A stretch of 64,000 nt of DNA from Acidimicrobiia bacterium. Its GTDB lineage: Bacteria > Actinomycetota > Acidimicrobiia > IMCC26256 > JAOSJM01. Below are positions 54,089 through 62,584 of this stretch, in pieces. The position numbers and the translations under genes were made by a program. Below the pieces are notes generated by a model that had not been told where the DNA came from, made no database searches, and saw only the letters and a list, made by a program, of their open reading frames with translations. The stretch lies in contig JAOSJM010000005.1 of the NCBI GenBank assembly GCA_027494165.1, positions 62,001-126,000 on the forward strand. Direction: 5' to 3'. Numbering within the stretch: position 1 is the first letter of the stretch; every line of letters begins with the position of its first letter.

Positions 54089-54105
54089 CCGAGCGTCACG
54101 CTCGG
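54089..54105. terminator. Small hairpin between convergent genes
   Basis: CCGAGCG TCA CGCTCGG, a 7-bp stem with a 3-base loop, in the 35-bp gap between the TetR stop (54080) and the SDR stop (54116). It may end both transcripts. Weak on its own. Confidence 0.4.
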
Positions 54106-54115
54106 CGGTCCCGGC

Positions 54116-54925
54116 TCAGCGGCCGGGGAGCTCCTCGACGAACTCGAAGAGGCCCTTCGAGAGGTGGTGGCCGCCGTCGATGGTCAGGCAGTGGCCGGTG
54201 ACGTACGCGGCGTCGTCGGAGAGCAGGTAGGCGACGGCCCGGGCGGTCTCCTCGGGGCGCAGCAGCCGCCCGGCCGGGATGGCCTGTAGCAGCCGGGCCT
54301 CGTCCTCGGGCGTCCGCACGAGCGCCTCGGTCCCCCCGACCGGCATCCAGCCCGGGGCGACGGCGTTGACCCGGACCCCGCGGCCGGCCCACTCGACCCC
54401 GAGCGTGCGGGTCATGTTGAGCACGCCGCCCTTGGCCGCCGCGTTGTGCACGATCCCCGGGCCCCCCATCCAGGCGTAGGGCGTGAGCACGCTCACCACC
54501 GCGCCGGGCCTCCCGGCGTCCAGCCAGCGGGTGGCGACCTCGCGGGTGCAGTGGAACGTGCCGTGGAGCACGATCTCCACGACGGCCCGGAACCCGTTGG
54601 GGCTGAGCTGCTCGGCGTGGACCGGGAAGAGCCCCGACGCGTTGTTCACCAACCCGTCGACGTGCCCGAGAGCCGCCTCGGCCGCGTCGACCATGGCGGC
54701 CACGGCGGCCGGGTCCCGCACGTCGCAGATCGCGAGGTGGCAGCGGCCCTCCCCCAGCTCGGCCGCCACCGCGTCGACGGTGCGGGCCAGGGACTCCTCG
54801 GTCCGCCCGCACACCAGCACCGAGGCACCCAGCCGGCAGAGCTCGGCGGCCATGGCCGACCCCAGCCCCCCACCGCCGCCGGTCACGATGATGCCCTTCC
54901 CGTCGACCCCGGACAGCGTCGTCAC
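54116..54925 (-). CDS. Short-chain dehydrogenase/reductase, 2,4-dienoyl-CoA reductase-like
   Basis: A 269-residue SDR with GKGIIVTGGGGGLGSAMAAE, NNASGLFPVHAEQLSPNGFR and GHCLTIDGGHHLSKG. The catalytic Tyr position reads GIVHNAAAKGGVLNMTRTLG: Lys kept, Tyr absent, as in dienoyl-CoA reductases and in the SDR at 16366. GTG 54925 overlaps the LLM stop (GTGA). The reaction is likely reduction of an unsaturated acyl-CoA in concert with the LLM oxidoreductase. Confidence 0.82.
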   Translation of the reverse strand: MTTLSGVDGKGIIVTGGGGGLGSAMAAELCRLGASVLVCGRTEESLARTVDAVAAELGEGRCHLAICDVRDPAAVAAMVDAAEAALGHVDGLVNNASGLFPVHAEQLSPNGFRAVVEIVLHGTFHCTREVATRWLDAGRPGAVVSVLTPYAWMGGPGIVHNAAAKGGVLNMTRTLGVEWAGRGVRVNAVAPGWMPVGGTEALVRTPEDEARLLQAIPAGRLLRPEETARAVAYLLSDDAAYVTGHCLTIDGGHHLSKGLFEFVEELPGR

Positions 54926-55995
54926 GTCTCCTCCTGGAGCAGGGCCGCCAGCCTCACGCAGCCGGCGGCGGCGGACCTGGCGGCGTCGAGGTCCGCCAGC
55001 GGGACCGGGTCCCAGAGCACCACGTGGTCGAGGCCCCGGTACCGGCCGATCTGCTCGGCCACCTCCTCGGGGGTGCCGTGCAGCATCTGGTCGTGGACGA
55101 CCTCGAAGGGGACCGCCTCGGCGGCCCGCAGCTGGTCCGCCCCGGCCCGGCTCGCCACCATGTGGTGGAGCCCGCCCCCGCCGAGGGGGTGCGAGGCACC
55201 CACGGCCTCGTACCGCTCGGGCGGGAGGAGGAGCGCGAACGCCTTGAGGACCGGGTGCTCGAGCAGGCGGTGGGCGGCCTCGTGGTCGTCCTGGAGCACG
55301 ACCTGGACCGAGAGGCCGTACGTCAGCGCCGAGGGGTCACGGCCGGCCTCCGCGGCCGCCGACGCCACGGCCTCCTTCCCGGCGTGCCAGGCGTCGACGG
55401 TGAGGAAGTTGGGGATCCAGCCGTCCCCGTACCGCCCCGCGGTCCGGAACCCCCTGGGCCCGTGAGCCGCCAGCCAGAGCCGGGGCCCGGGCGACCCCTC
55501 GGGCGGGCGCAGGCCCATCACCGCACCCTGCTCGTCGGGACCCGGGTCGTCGAGCAGGCGCCGGATCCGGGCCGCCGCCTCGTCGAGGACCCGCGCCGGG
55601 GACGGCACCTCGACCCCGTACGGGCCGTAGTTGGCGTACTCCCCCGACCCCAGGCCGAGCACGACGCGCCCGGGCGCCAGGTGGTCGAGGCTGAGGACGG
55701 TCTGGGCCAGCGTCGCCGCGTTGCGCCGGATGGCGTCGGTGACGCACACCCCGACGAGGGCGTCGCCCGCCGCCCCGGCCGAGACCGCCATGCAGACGAA
55801 CGGATCGGCGTACACGTGGGGGTCGGGCTGGATCCGCCCCAAACCCCCGGTGGCCCACAGCTCGGCCGAGTGGAACGCCACGAGGTGGTCCGGCCACCAG
55901 AACGAGCGCAGGCCCGACGCGGCGAGCCTGGACACCCGCCGGGCCATGGCGTCGAACGGAGGCGTGGGGCCCATGGCGATGCCCACGTCAGGCAC
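54922..55995 (-). CDS. LLM class (F420-type) flavin-dependent oxidoreductase
   Basis: A 357-residue luciferase-like protein: PPFDAMARRVSRLAASGLRS, FWWPDHLVAF, CVTDAIRRNAATLAQTVLSL, APGRVVLGLGSGEYANYGPYG, WLAAHGPRGFRTAGRYGDGW. Same family as 5192-6241, but with a clearer GSGE(Y)xN F420-type segment. ATG 55995; the region to the + crotonase holds an operator copy, so the LLM-SDR pair and the 56094 operon may be co-regulated. Confidence 0.86.
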   Translation of the reverse strand: MPDVGIAMGPTPPFDAMARRVSRLAASGLRSFWWPDHLVAFHSAELWATGGLGRIQPDPHVYADPFVCMAVSAGAAGDALVGVCVTDAIRRNAATLAQTVLSLDHLAPGRVVLGLGSGEYANYGPYGVEVPSPARVLDEAAARIRRLLDDPGPDEQGAVMGLRPPEGSPGPRLWLAAHGPRGFRTAGRYGDGWIPNFLTVDAWHAGKEAVASAAAEAGRDPSALTYGLSVQVVLQDDHEAAHRLLEHPVLKAFALLLPPERYEAVGASHPLGGGGLHHMVASRAGADQLRAAEAVPFEVVHDQMLHGTPEEVAEQIGRYRGLDHVVLWDPVPLADLDAARSAAAGCVRLAALLQEET

Positions 55996-56044
55996 CCCGC
56001 GCCCCTCCCCGGCTCCTCGACCATCCCCTGCCCATGGCGAAAAC

Positions 56045-56059
56045 TTACCTTGGACGTAA
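56045..56059. promoter_or_regulatory. 15-bp operator-like palindrome, copy 6 (between LLM and crotonase)
   Basis: TTACCTTGGACGTAA, 34 bp before GTG 56094 and 49 bp before ATG 55995 on the other strand. Arms pair at six of seven positions. Confidence 0.62.
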
Positions 56060-56093
56060 GATGTTATGCACGACCGCTGCAGAGGAGGACGCC

Positions 56094-56897
56094 GTGTCCC
56101 TGTCGGAGCAGCCCTGGGAGCGACTGAAGGTCCGGGAGACGGACCGGAGGGTCGACATCACGATCTCCTGGCCCGAGCGCCGCAACGCCCTCGACTTCAC
56201 CACGTGGGACGAGCTCGATCGGGTGATGCTCGAGGTGGCCCGTCACGACGAGGTGCGGGTCGTCACGCTCACGGGCGAGGACCCCGCGTTCTGCGCCGGG
56301 GTCTCGTTCGACGCCATCGGGAGCTCCCTGGGGGTCGAGAAGCAGCAGTACCCCAGCTTCATCCGCCGCTGGGCCGGCGTGGCGGACCACTTCGAGCGGG
56401 TCGCCCAGCCCACCATCGCCGCGATCAACGGCCCCGCCATCGGCGCGGGCTTCGAGATCGCCCTCGCCTGCGACCTCCGGATCGCCAGCGACCGGGCCGT
56501 CTTCTGCATGCCCCAGATGCGCATGGGCATCGTCCCCGACGCCGGCGGGACCAGCCGGCTGGCCCGGGCCGCCGGGTCGGCCGTGGCCAAGGACCTCGTC
56601 CTCTCCAGCCGAGTGATCGACGCCGAGGAAGCGCTGCGCTGCGGCATCGTGAGCCGGGTCGTCCCGCACGAGGAGCTCGGCGCCGAGGTGGACGCCCTCG
56701 CCGACCAGGTCGCCGAGCTCCCCTGGCCGTCGGCCTACTTCGCCGTCGTGGCCATCGACAGCGGGCCCCACCTCGACCCCCGGCGGGCGGCCGACCTCGA
56801 GGGCATCGCCGACCAGGTGATGCTCCGCCAGGACGAGGTCTGGGAGAAGGTCGAGGGCTTCATGGCCAGCCGGGGCCTGAAGGGGTTCCGCCCGTGA
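56094..56897 (+). CDS. Enoyl-CoA hydratase/isomerase family protein
   Basis: A 267-residue crotonase: VDITISWPERRNALDFTTWD, GEDPAFCAGVSFDAIG, NGPAIGAGFEIALACDLRIA, MGIVPDAGGTSRLARAAGSA. GTG 56094 follows GAGGAGGACGCC, better than the upstream ATG 56034, which would overlap the operator. Its stop overlaps the SDR start (GTGA). First gene of the crotonase-SDR-molybdoenzyme operon. Likely hydratase followed by the dehydrogenase step. Confidence 0.86.
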   Translation: MSLSEQPWERLKVRETDRRVDITISWPERRNALDFTTWDELDRVMLEVARHDEVRVVTLTGEDPAFCAGVSFDAIGSSLGVEKQQYPSFIRRWAGVADHFERVAQPTIAAINGPAIGAGFEIALACDLRIASDRAVFCMPQMRMGIVPDAGGTSRLARAAGSAVAKDLVLSSRVIDAEEALRCGIVSRVVPHEELGAEVDALADQVAELPWPSAYFAVVAIDSGPHLDPRRAADLEGIADQVMLRQDEVWEKVEGFMASRGLKGFRP

Positions 56898-57601
56898 GCG
56901 ACGTCGCCCTGGTCACGGGAGCCGCCGGGGGCATCGGCGCCGCCATCGTCGACCGCCTCGCGAAGGCGGACTACGAGGTCGTGGCCGGCGACGTCGCCGA
57001 CCCGGGCCCGGAGCGACCGGGCGTCCACCCGGTCCGTCTCGACGTCACCAGCCCCGACGACGTCGCCGCGGCGGTGGCCGCGGCGGCGGAGCGGGGGCGG
57101 TTCCGGGCCCTCGTGAACTGCGCCGGCTTCCTGCGCTCCACCCCCGTGGACGGCACCGCCGAGGCCGACGTCGAGGCCACCGTGGCGGTGAACCTCGTCG
57201 GGACCATGCGGGTCTGCCGGGCGGCCGCCGCGGCGCTCCGGGCCCCGGCGGCGATCGTGAACATCGGCAGCATCGCGGCCGCATCGGGGAGCGCGCCCGG
57301 CGTCTCCGCCTACGGCGCGACGAAGGCGGGGCTCGAGGGCTACACCCGGGCCCTGGCCTGCGAGCTGGGGCCCCGGGACGTACGGGTGAACCTGCTCGCG
57401 CCCGGGTTCGTGCGTGCGCCCATGAGCGAGCTCCTGCGCAGCACCCCCCGGGGCGAGGAACGCCTCGTGCGCCAGGTCCCCCTCGGCCGCCTCGCCGAGC
57501 CGGAGGAGATCGCCGAGGTCGTGGAGTTCCTGCTCTCCGAGCGGGCGTCGTACGTGAACGGCGTGGTCCTGCCCGTCGACGGAGGCACGCTGGCGCGCTG
57601 A
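56894..57601 (+). CDS. Short-chain dehydrogenase/reductase (FabG-like)
   Basis: A 235-residue SDR with complete motifs: ALVTGAAGGIGAAIVDRLAK, NCAGFLRSTPVDG, IVNIGSIAAASGSAPGVSAY with YGATK (Tyr, Lys intact), and NGVVLPVDGGTLAR. A probable 3-hydroxyacyl-CoA or alcohol dehydrogenase acting after the crotonase, with which it is coupled. The molybdoenzyme gene follows 27 bp downstream. Confidence 0.88.
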   Translation: MSDVALVTGAAGGIGAAIVDRLAKADYEVVAGDVADPGPERPGVHPVRLDVTSPDDVAAAVAAAAERGRFRALVNCAGFLRSTPVDGTAEADVEATVAVNLVGTMRVCRAAAAALRAPAAIVNIGSIAAASGSAPGVSAYGATKAGLEGYTRALACELGPRDVRVNLLAPGFVRAPMSELLRSTPRGEERLVRQVPLGRLAEPEEIAEVVEFLLSERASYVNGVVLPVDGGTLAR

Positions 57602-57628
57602 CCACCACCGAGCAGAGGGGGGAGCCCC

Positions 57629-59654
57629 GTGACCGTCGAGCATCGCAGCTATTGCCGGTTCTGCATCGCGCTCTGCGGCGTGATCGTGACGACCGAGGGT
57701 GACCGGGTCGTGTCCGTCAAGGGCGACCCGGAGCACCCGCTCTCCCGCGGCTACACGTGCCCCAAGGGCCGGTCCCTCGGGGAGATGCACCACCACCCGG
57801 ACCGGCTCGACCACCCGCTCGTGCGGGTGGACGGGGGTCCTGGCCCCGACGTCGTGGGACGCGTGCCTCTCCGACCTGGCCGGCCGGCTGTCGTCGATCA
57901 TCGACGAGTCGGGGCCCGACTCGGTGGGCATGTACCTGGCCACGGCCTCGGCCTTCGACGTGAACGGGCGCCGGGCCGCCGAGCGCCTCCACGCGTCGCT
58001 CCGGTCGCGCAGCAAGTACACCTCCACGACCGTCGACACCCCGTGCAAGCCGCTGGTGTCGGAGATGATGTCGGGTCACCCGGGGCTCGTGCCGGCGCTC
58101 GACCACGAGCGGGCCACGCTCACGATCCTCATCGGCTCCAACCCCGTCGTGTCCCACGGGCACCTCAACGCCTTCCCGGACCCGGTGACCCGACTCCGGG
58201 CCCTGGCCCGCCAGGGCGAGCTGTGGGTCGTCGACCCGAGGCGCACCGAGACGGCGCGCCTCGCCACCCGCCACCTGGCCCAGCGCCCAGGGACCGACCA
58301 CGCCCTGCTCGCCTACCTCGTGCGCGAGCTGCTGCGCGACGGCGCCGACCACGGGTACCTGGCCGAGCACGCCACCGGGGTCGACGAGCTGGCCGCGGCG
58401 GTCGAGCCGTTCGACCTCGAGACCGCGGCGTCCCACACCGGCCTCCCCGCCGAGGACCTCACCGACCTGCTCGGGGCCGTCCGCCGTCACGGACGGGTGG
58501 CCGCCCAGACCGGCACCGGCACCACCATGTCGGCCGCCGCCAACGTCACCGAGTGGCTGACCTGGGCCCTCCACGTCGTCACCGCCTCCTACGACCGGCC
58601 CGGCGGCATGTGGTTCCAGCCCGGCTTCATGAAGCAGCTCGACCGCCGCGACTGGCAGGCCGCTGAGGCCACGCCGGGCCCGGGCCCGTCCAGCCGCCCC
58701 GACCTCCCCGGCCGGTGGGGGGAGCTCCCCTGCGCGGGCCTGGCCGACGAGGTCGACGCCGGGAACCTGCGGGCCCTGCTCGTCGTGGGCGGCAACCCCG
58801 TGACCTCGCTGCCCGAGACGGGGCGCCTCGTGAAGGCCTTCGAGCGGCTCGACGTGCTCGCGGTCGCGGACGTGGTCGCCACGGACACGACCGCCTTCGC
58901 CACCCACGTCCTGCCCTGCGCCGGCCAGCTCGAGCGCGCCGACGTCCCCCACTACATCGACCAGTTCCAGCCCGCGGTGGCCAGCCAGTACACCCCGGCG
59001 GTCTTCGCGCCGGCGGCCGAGCGCAAGCCGATGTGGTGGGTCTTCGCCGCGCTGGCCGAGCGGATGGGGATGTCCGTGCTCCCCTCCGGAACGCCGGCCG
59101 ACCGGTGCAGCGACGACGACCTCATCCGGGTGCTCGCCGACCGGAGCCGGGCCTCCTTCGAGGAGCTGCGTGACGCGCCCACCGGGCTCGTCGCCGACGA
59201 GGCCGTGTTCGGCTGGGTCGAGGAGCGAGTGCTCCCGGACGGCCGGTGGCGGCTCGCCCCCGCGCCCCTCGTCGAGCAGCTCGCGTCGCTGGGGGAACCG
59301 GCCCCGCTCGTGCTCGTGCCGCGCCGCCAGCTCCGCCACCTCAACTCGCAGCTGCGCGACGTGGCGGCGCCCCGGGGGAAGCTCGACCCGCCGGAGATCC
59401 TGATCCACCCCGTCGACGCCGCCGGCGCGGGCGTCGCCGACGGGACGAGGGTCGTGGTCGCCAGCTCGAGCGGCGAGCTCGAGGGCACGGCGCGCGTCGA
59501 CGACTCGATCCGTCGCGGCGGCGTGTCGGTGCCCCACGGGTTCGCCGACCCGAACGTGGGCATGCTCACGAGCGGCACGCTGCGCACGGACCCGCTCACG
59601 GGGATGGTGCTGCAGTCGGGGGTTCCGATCACGATCCGCCCCGCCACCCGATGA
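57629..59654 (+). CDS. Molybdopterin-dependent oxidoreductase (bis-MGD family; one-base frame break)
   Basis: About 674 residues. The N-terminus carries a 4Fe-4S motif, SYCRFCIALCG with a fourth Cys in YTCPKGRSLGE (C-x2-C-x3-C-x27-C type). The frame breaks at the five-G run 57833-57837 (one base extra), then VLAPTSWDACLSDLAGRLSS. A candidate molybdenum-ligand cysteine is in VDTPCKPLVSEMM (near residue 139). MGD-binding stretches: LIGSNPVVSHGHLNAFPDP, VVDPRRTETARLA, LLVVGGNPVTSLPET; C-terminal molydopterin dinucleotide domain with RRQLRHLNSQLRD. No iron-sulfur or membrane partner subunit follows, and no twin-arginine signal is seen, so it is probably soluble and cytoplasmic. GTG 57629 follows GGGGGGAGCCCC. 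Substrate unknown. Confidence 0.85.
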
Positions 59655-60202
59655 CCGGCCCCGGAGGCGAGATACCCGCGGTGGAGCTGGCGGGCCTGGG
59701 CGACGACCGGGCGCGCCTCGCCTGGCTCCGGCAGGCCTACTACGGCCTCGACGGTCGCTGGTACCTCAAGGTCCGCGACCGCCGCGGCGCCGGCGAGGCC
59801 CAGGAGATCGACGAGGACGTGTGCCGGAGCCTGGGCCGCCTCCACGTCAGGGTGTGGTGCGAGCTGACCGGCGTGGACCGGATCGAGGACTGCCGGACGC
59901 TGGGCCGGTTCGTGCGGGACGTGTTCGACAGCCTCTACGGCTCGTGGGAGGACGCCTTCGAGGTCGTGCGCGACGAGCCGGACGTCTGGGAGCTGCGCCA
60001 CCGGCGGTGCACGATCTTCGACATGGGCGCCGCGGCGGGCTACGGGACCGCGGTCCCCGGGGAGCTCCCCGGGTGCGGGGGCATCCGGGCCCTGTACGAG
60101 GGCTGGGTGCGCGCCGCGGGCGGCTTCACCGTGGAGCAGCTCCCGGCCCCCGGTGAGCCGCACGGCGTGGCGTGCCGCTACGTGTTCCGCCGGTCGAGCT
60201 GA
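59651..60202 (+). CDS. Protein of unknown function (possibly DUF6125 or ATC-hydrolase-like)
   Basis: A 183-residue soluble protein. Visible features: LAWLRQAYYGLDGRWYLKVR, EIDEDVCRSLGRLHVRVWCE, a C-terminal part with four cysteines (RRCTIFDMG, LPGCGGIR and others). The pattern YYGLDGRWYLKV..RRGAGEA.EIDE reminds me of DUF6125 or L-2-amino-thiazoline-4-carboxylate-hydrolase-related proteins, but I am not certain. ATG 59651 overlaps the stop of the molybdoenzyme gene, so the two are coupled and may act together, for example as a dedicated partner or accessory subunit. Confidence 0.6.
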   Translation: MTGPGGEIPAVELAGLGDDRARLAWLRQAYYGLDGRWYLKVRDRRGAGEAQEIDEDVCRSLGRLHVRVWCELTGVDRIEDCRTLGRFVRDVFDSLYGSWEDAFEVVRDEPDVWELRHRRCTIFDMGAAAGYGTAVPGELPGCGGIRALYEGWVRAAGGFTVEQLPAPGEPHGVACRYVFRRSS

Positions 60203-60214
60203 CCCATCCTCCCC

Positions 60215-60257
60215 GCGTTGGGACGGATCCGGCCCTCCCCGGGGCCCCCGACGTCCC
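60215..60257. repeat. 43-bp direct repeat, unit 1
   Basis: Starts GCGTTGGGACGGATCC and ends CGACGTCCC. The ends GGGACG and CGTCCC are complementary, and GGCCCT with GGGGCC forms an inner stem, so each unit folds into a hairpin. It lies just after the end of the molybdoenzyme operon and may be one of two tandem terminators. Confidence 0.8.
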
Positions 60258-60276
60258 ATCGCCGACGGCGCGGTGC

Positions 60277-60319
60277 GCGTTGGGACGGATCCGGCCCTCC
60301 CCGGGGCCCCCGACGTCCC
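60277..60319. repeat. 43-bp direct repeat, unit 2
   Basis: Exact second copy, period 62 bp, in the 241-bp gap before the mutase gene. The remainder of the gap holds the operator copy at 60375-60389 and no gene. Confidence 0.8.
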
Positions 60320-60374
60320 GACGCGGGGAGTGCGCGGCCCGCGTTGACGGTCCGCGATCCCGGACCGTAAGATT

Positions 60375-60389
60375 TAACGTTGAACGGCA
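60375..60389 (+). promoter_or_regulatory. 15-bp operator-like palindrome, copy 7 (upstream of mutase operon)
   Basis: TAACGTTGAACGGCA, 54 bp before ATG 60444. A GTAAGAT-type sequence just before it could be part of a promoter. Confidence 0.62.
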
Positions 60390-60443
60390 GGTTTCTTCCC
60401 GCCCCGACCGTGGCGGGAGCCGCTGGATCCCGGAGGAGGGGCC

Positions 60444-62047
60444 ATGGCCGACCAGCTCGAACTGTTCTCCGCATCCGGCCTCCCCCTGCAGCAGAGCTAC
60501 GGCCCCGAGGACCGGGCCGGGAAGGACCACGCGGAGATCGGCGAGCCCGGCGCCTACCCCTTCACCCGTGGCCTCCACGCGACCGCCTACAACAAGACCC
60601 CCTGGATGATGCAGCAGGTCCTCGGGGCCGGTCTCAGCGAGGAGACCCGCGACATCATCGACCACCTCGTGGCGGAGGGGATGGAGGGGTACTTCGGCCA
60701 CCACGTCTTCAACGTCGTGATGGACAACCCCACGAAGGGGGGCATCGACCCCGACCACCCCGAGGCACGCGGCCACGTCGGCGTGGGCGGCTGGAACCTC
60801 TCGAACCTCGGGGACATGCGCCGGCTCATCGAGGGCTACGACCTGACCCGCACCAACTTCTCGTTCATCACCGGGGACACCTGCCTGATCGCCCTCGCCA
60901 TGTACGTGGTCGCGGCCGAGGAGCGCGGGTACACCCCGACCAGCTCCGCGGGAACTCGATGAACTGGCTCCTGAAGAGCTTCTGCGTCGACAACCCCGAC
61001 TTCCCGCCCCGCAACGCGCAGAAGCTCACGGGCCAGCTCATCCGGTACTCCACCGAGCAGATGCCCTCCTGGAACACCACGAACCTCTCCGGGTACCTCA
61101 TCCGCGAGGCCGGGTCGAACGCGATCCAGGAGCTGGCGTTCACGATGGCGTGGGGCATCGCGGTCATCGAGCAGTGCATCGAGTACGGCCTCGCCGTCGA
61201 CGACTTCGCCCCGCGGCTGGGCTTCCAGATGGCCTTCCACAACGACTTCTTCGAGGAGGTCGCCAAGCTGCGGGCCCACCGGCGGATGTGGGCCAAGATC
61301 CTGCGCGAGCGCTTCGGGGCCGAGAGCAAGAAGTCGATGCAGGCCCGGATCCACATCCACACGGCCGGCGACACCCTGCTGTTCCAGCAGCCCCAGAACA
61401 ACATCGTCCGGGTCGCCCTCCAGACCCTGGGCGCCGTCATGGCCGGGGTCCAGAGCATCCACACCTGCGCCTACACGGAGTCGGTCCAGATCCCCACGCC
61501 CGAGCAGTCCCGGCTCGCCCTGCGGACCCAGCAGATCGTCCTCCACGAGACCAACGTCCCCAAGGTGGCCGACCCGATGGGCGGCTCGTGGTACCTCGAG
61601 GAGCTCACCGACCGGGTCGAGCAGGCGGCCTGGGACGTGATCGACGAGATCGACAAGAAGGGCGGGTTCGTCGCCGCCATCGAGTCCGGGTGGGTGAAGG
61701 GCCAGATCGTCGACGAGCTGATCCGCAAGCACGAGGCCATCGACAGCGGGGAGCTGGTCCGCGTGGGCCTCAACCGGTACCAGGTCGAGGAGGCCCCCGA
61801 GTCCCGTCCCGACGTCTTCACGGTGCCGCCGGAGATCGAGCAGGAGGCCGTCCGCCGGATCACCGAGTGGAAGCGCGATCGCGACCAGGCCGCGACCCGG
61901 CGCGCGCTCGACGAGCTGCATCGCGTGGGTGAGGCCGACGGCTACCTGATGCCGGCGATCCTCGAGGCGGTTCGGGCCCAGGCCACCCAGGGCGAGATCA
62001 TGGACGTCCTCAAGGACGTCTACGGCTGGGGCTTCGTCACCAACTAG
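60444..62047 (+). CDS. B12-dependent acyl-CoA mutase, large subunit, divergent (one-base frame break)
   Basis: About 534 residues, the size of large subunits of split mutases (isobutyryl-CoA or 2-hydroxyisobutyryl-CoA mutase class), with no fused B12 domain. It begins GAYPFTRGLHATAYNKTPWM. The frame breaks at the four-C run 60934-60937 (one base missing) after ERGYTP, then DQLRGNSMNWLLKSF, SGYLIREAGSNAIQELAFTM, DDFAPRLGFQMAFHNDFFEE, QQPQNNIVRVALQTLGAVMA. Two conserved segments are unusual: R-P-W-T-I-R-Q is TPWMMQQ, and the QTSG/QTAG stretch reads HTAG. This suggests a non-standard substrate. ATG 60444 follows GGAGGAGGGGCC. The B12-binding subunit follows after 66 bp. Confidence 0.82.
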
Positions 62048-62113
62048 GAGCGACGCACGGGTCGAGGCGGCCCCGCCGGCGCGACGCCGGGCGACCGAAC
62101 GGAAGGGCACAGG

Positions 62114-62584
62114 GTGAGCGAGAACACGTCGCACGTGGGTGAGGTCACGAGGGGCACCCCCCTCCACTCGCCCACCCCGTCGGGAGCCGGTCCCCGGGTC
62201 AAGGTGGTGCTGGGCAAGAAGCGCTTCGACGCCCACGACGTCGGCGCGCGCTACATCATGCGCAAGCTCGTCGAGGCCGGGATGGAGGTCGTCTTCATCC
62301 GGTTCGCCCTGGTCGAGGAGCTGGTCGGCGCGGCGGTCCAGGAGGACGCCCAGGTCGTCGCCCTCTCCTCGCTCACCGGCGGGCACCTCGTCGTCGCCGA
62401 GGATCTGATGGCCGCGGCGCGCGAGGCCGGGATCGCGGACCGGCTGTTCGTCGTCGGGGGCGTCATCGCCGACGAGGACCACGAGAAGCTCCGGTCGCTC
62501 GGCGTCGGCGGCGTCTTCGGCCCGGGCACCAAGCCGGCCGACGTGGTCGAGTTCATCCGGGAGCGAGTGAAGGTGGAAGCCTGA
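62114..62584 (+). CDS. B12-binding small subunit of acyl-CoA mutase
   Basis: A 156-residue cobalamin-binding domain: RVKVVLGKKRFDAHDVGARY with the DxHxxG base-off/His-on motif (Asp about 39, His about 41, Gly about 44), ALSSLTGGHLVVAEDLMAA, FVVGGVIADEDHEKLRSLGV and GVGGVFGPGTKPADVVEFIR. It binds adenosylcobalamin and completes the mutase with the 60444 subunit. GTG 62114 with GGAAGGGCACAG upstream. Its stop codon overlaps the start of the CoA-transferase gene at 62584. Confidence 0.9.
   Translation: MSENTSHVGEVTRGTPLHSPTPSGAGPRVKVVLGKKRFDAHDVGARYIMRKLVEAGMEVVFIRFALVEELVGAAVQEDAQVVALSSLTGGHLVVAEDLMAAAREAGIADRLFVVGGVIADEDHEKLRSLGVGGVFGPGTKPADVVEFIRERVKVEA

Noticed and set aside
57629-59654. 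Selenocysteine in the molybdoenzyme.
   Set aside because: No in-frame TGA lies near the active-site region; the candidate ligand VDTPCKP is an ordinary cysteine codon (TGC at 58043).
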